This document shows positions 62,082 to 64,000 of a stretch of DNA of 64,000 bases, one piece after another. Both the position numbers and the translations under genes were made by a program. The notes below the pieces were generated by a model. The model saw only the letters and a program-made list of their open reading frames with translations, searched no databases and was not told the DNA's origin. This DNA comes from Eubacteriales bacterium (lineage in GTDB: Bacteria; Bacillota; Clostridia; Lachnospirales; Lachnospiraceae), in NCBI GenBank assembly GCA_030527665.1, contig JAUNAK010000002.1, forward strand, positions 21,848-85,847. The letters run 5' to 3'. Numbering within the stretch: position 1 is the stretch's first letter; every line of letters begins with the position of its first letter.

Positions 62082-63515
62082 ATGGCAAAAGAAAAGAAAA
62101 GTATATTTTTCTGTCAGAGCTGCGGATATGAGTCAGCAAAGTGGATGGGACAATGTCCGGGATGCAAAGAATGGAATTCTTTCGTAGAAGAACCGGTTTC
62201 CTTAGCAAAAAGCAGTACAAAAGCAAAAGGCGGTATCGGTGGAACAGATCGTACACCGAAAGCTTTATCGGAAATCGATATTACATCCGGACATCGTACA
62301 AAAACCAAAATCGAAGAGCTGGACAGGGTTCTTGGCGGAGGAATCGTAAAAGGATCCCTGATCCTGATCGGCGGTGATCCGGGAATCGGAAAATCCACGC
62401 TGCTTCTGCAGGTATGCAAACAGGTATCTGATCAGAAGATTCTAACGAATACAAAAGAAAACGGGAAAACAGGCGAAAACAGAAATCTGGAAGTTCTGTA
62501 TGTATCCGGGGAGGAATCCCTGCAGCAGATCAAACTGCGTGCGCTTCGAATCGGAGAGTTTAATGATCATCTGAAGCTCCTGTGTGAAACCGATCTGGGA
62601 ACGATTCAGGCAGTGATCGAAAAACACAGACCGGATCTGGTAGTGATCGATTCTATTCAGACCATGTTCAATGAAAATGTAACGTCTTCTCCGGGAAGTG
62701 TCTCCCAGGTCCGGGAATCAACGGGAGTACTTTTGAAAATTGCCAAAACTCTGCAGATCCCGATCTTTATCGTCGGTCATATGACAAAGGACGGCAATGT
62801 AGCCGGCCCGCGCGTACTGGAGCATATGGTAGATACCGTATTATATTTCGAAGGAGACAGAAGTCAGACATATCGAATTCTGCGTGCGGCAAAAAATCGA
62901 TTCGGCTCCACCAATGAGATCGGTGTATTCGAAATGCGGACAGAAGGACTGGCGGAAGTAAAAAATCCTTCCGAGTATATGCTGGACGGACGCCCTACCG
63001 ATGCATCGGGATCAGCGGTTGCCTGCACAATGGAAGGTACACGGCCGATCATGATCGAGATCCAGGCTCTGGTGTGCCAGACAAATTTCGGATTTCCTCG
63101 CAGAACGGCAAACGGAACCGATTATAACCGGGTAAATATGCTGATGGCAGTACTGGAAAAGCGTGCAAGAATTAACTTATCATCCAGCGATGCTTATATA
63201 AATATTACCGGAGGCGTGCGAATGTCGGAACCGGCAGTCGATCTGGGAATAATTGTTGCTTTGCTGTCCAGTAAAGCGGATAAACCTGTTCCAAGTGATA
63301 TGGTTGTATTCGGAGAAGTGGGATTAAGCGGTGAAATTCGTTCTGTAGCAATGGCAGAGCAGCGGGTGCGGGAAGCTGAAAAACTGGGATTCTCCAGTGT
63401 ACTTCTTCCCAGGGCATGTATGAGAGCTTTTGAACGAAGCAAGGATGAATTAAAGATACGGCTGATTCCGGTACAGAATGTAAAAGAAGCAATGGAGGTA
63501 TTGGCACTGAGATAA
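62082..63515 (+). CDS. radA: DNA repair protein RadA
   Basis: 477 residues. N-terminal C4 zinc finger (FFCQSCGYESAKWMGQCPGC), RecA-like ATPase with Walker A GGDPGIGKSTLL, the RadA-specific KNRFG motif (RAAKNRFGSTNEIGVF), and a Lon-protease-like C-terminal domain. It promotes branch migration in recombination. An insertion of about ten residues after the Walker A strand (NTKENGKTGENRN) is slightly longer than usual. GGAGGG precedes the ATG; no terminator before the rRNA promoter. Confidence 0.96.
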   Translation: MAKEKKSIFFCQSCGYESAKWMGQCPGCKEWNSFVEEPVSLAKSSTKAKGGIGGTDRTPKALSEIDITSGHRTKTKIEELDRVLGGGIVKGSLILIGGDPGIGKSTLLLQVCKQVSDQKILTNTKENGKTGENRNLEVLYVSGEESLQQIKLRALRIGEFNDHLKLLCETDLGTIQAVIEKHRPDLVVIDSIQTMFNENVTSSPGSVSQVRESTGVLLKIAKTLQIPIFIVGHMTKDGNVAGPRVLEHMVDTVLYFEGDRSQTYRILRAAKNRFGSTNEIGVFEMRTEGLAEVKNPSEYMLDGRPTDASGSAVACTMEGTRPIMIEIQALVCQTNFGFPRRTANGTDYNRVNMLMAVLEKRARINLSSSDAYINITGGVRMSEPAVDLGIIVALLSSKADKPVPSDMVVFGEVGLSGEIRSVAMAEQRVREAEKLGFSSVLLPRACMRAFERSKDELKIRLIPVQNVKEAMEVLALR

Positions 63516-63541
63516 AAAAACTAAAAATAATAAAAAAGTTG

Positions 63542-63570
63542 TTGACAATAAAAAAATAAAATGGTAAATT
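63542..63570 (+). promoter_or_regulatory. rRNA operon promoter
   Basis: TTGACA (63542-63547), an A-rich 17-bp spacer and TAAATT (63565-63570), with an A/T-rich upstream element before it. Confidence 0.85.
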
Positions 63571-63949
63571 AAACAAGCTGTCGCGTGAGACATCACAAAA
63601 AACAGCATAGAACATTGACAACTGAACAGTAAAACACATCCTCGAAAATTCACAAGAAGCAATGAGCAATGCGCGTACGCATGATCAGCGCCGGTGGGTG
63701 CCTGCACACACAAGGTGGTGAACATGAGGACGCATAGTGCGACAGCACGTGGGCGAGCGAAAGCGAGCACAGCATTGCGAATTGAAGTAAATTTTTTCGA
63801 ACAGATGAGTATCAACAAGAAATTGTTTATACAAATCCTTTAAAACAGTAATCAAGGGATGAATTAGCCAAGTGTTAATTTTGAACTGTGATCACAACTC
63901 GAGTTCTCATCTGCAGTCAGCATATTGCACTGCAGATTCGAATATCATT
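63571..63949 (+). other. rRNA leader region
   Basis: About 380 bp without a gene. It carries the ATTGACAACTGAACAG motif often seen near Firmicute rRNA operons, several GC-rich hairpins (GCGCGTACGC area; GCGAGCGAAAGCGAGC at about 63753), and CTGCAGT/ACTGCAG (63911-63934) just before 16S, probably part of the processing stem. Confidence 0.65.

Positions 63950-64000
<51 letters not shown>

Noticed and set aside
63615-63637. Second rRNA promoter from TTGACA at 63615
   Set aside because: No -10 lies 16-18 bp downstream; the sequence belongs to a leader motif common near Firmicute rRNA genes.

Overview
The window looks like chromosome of a Gram-positive anaerobic Firmicute of the Lachnospiraceae type. 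Evidence: the 16S rRNA start at the right edge ends in the stretch usual for that family; there is a single-chain 1254-residue PurL, a ClpC, an ECF transporter, AGGAGG-type ribosome binding sites throughout, and a full set of butyryl-CoA pathway genes. Every gene I accept is on the + strand.

Layout. (1) 1-14.0 kb, cell-surface region: a 5'-truncated DUF4430 protein, a MoxR/DUF58/transglutaminase-fold triad, a 1733-residue surface protein with two GLUG blocks, then a terpenoid-cyclase-fold surface protein overlapping a membrane-anchored DUF4430 protein. (2) 14.0-17.6 kb: a hairpin-forming repeat, then an ECF importer (EcfT, fused EcfA1-A2, S component). The cyclase-fold plus DUF4430 pair has the two domain types of animal intrinsic factor/transcobalamin, so a surface-capture plus ECF uptake system, perhaps for corrinoids, is suggested. 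(3) 17.7-25.2 kb, housekeeping: glf, pcrA and purL with a structured leader. (4) 25.2-56.6 kb: a large catabolic island with its own sigma-54 gene, a sigma-54 activator, three clear sigma-54 promoters and a shared upstream palindrome. (5) 56.6-63.5 kb: SEC-C protein, clpC, a small conserved protein, an AlkD-like protein, a lipoprotein and radA. (6) 63.5-64 kb: rRNA promoter, leader and start of 16S.

How the island may work (inference). A TRAP transporter and an APC permease import substrate. Two duplicated pairs of NTF2-fold proteins, an IolB-like isomerase, a UlaG-like lactonase, a creatininase-family and a nitrilase-family hydrolase, and several dehydrogenases would open and reshape it. An HpaI-type aldolase could release pyruvate plus a semialdehyde such as succinic semialdehyde; an alcohol dehydrogenase and a CoA-transferase would give 4-hydroxybutyryl-CoA. 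A dehydratase with all AbfD cluster and active-site residues would make crotonyl-CoA. Acyl-CoA dehydrogenase/EtfBA would reduce this to butyryl-CoA, or crotonase, HBD and thiolase would oxidise it to acetyl-CoA. The substrate cannot be read from the sequence. This sigma-54-controlled island is the best candidate for an undescribed system.
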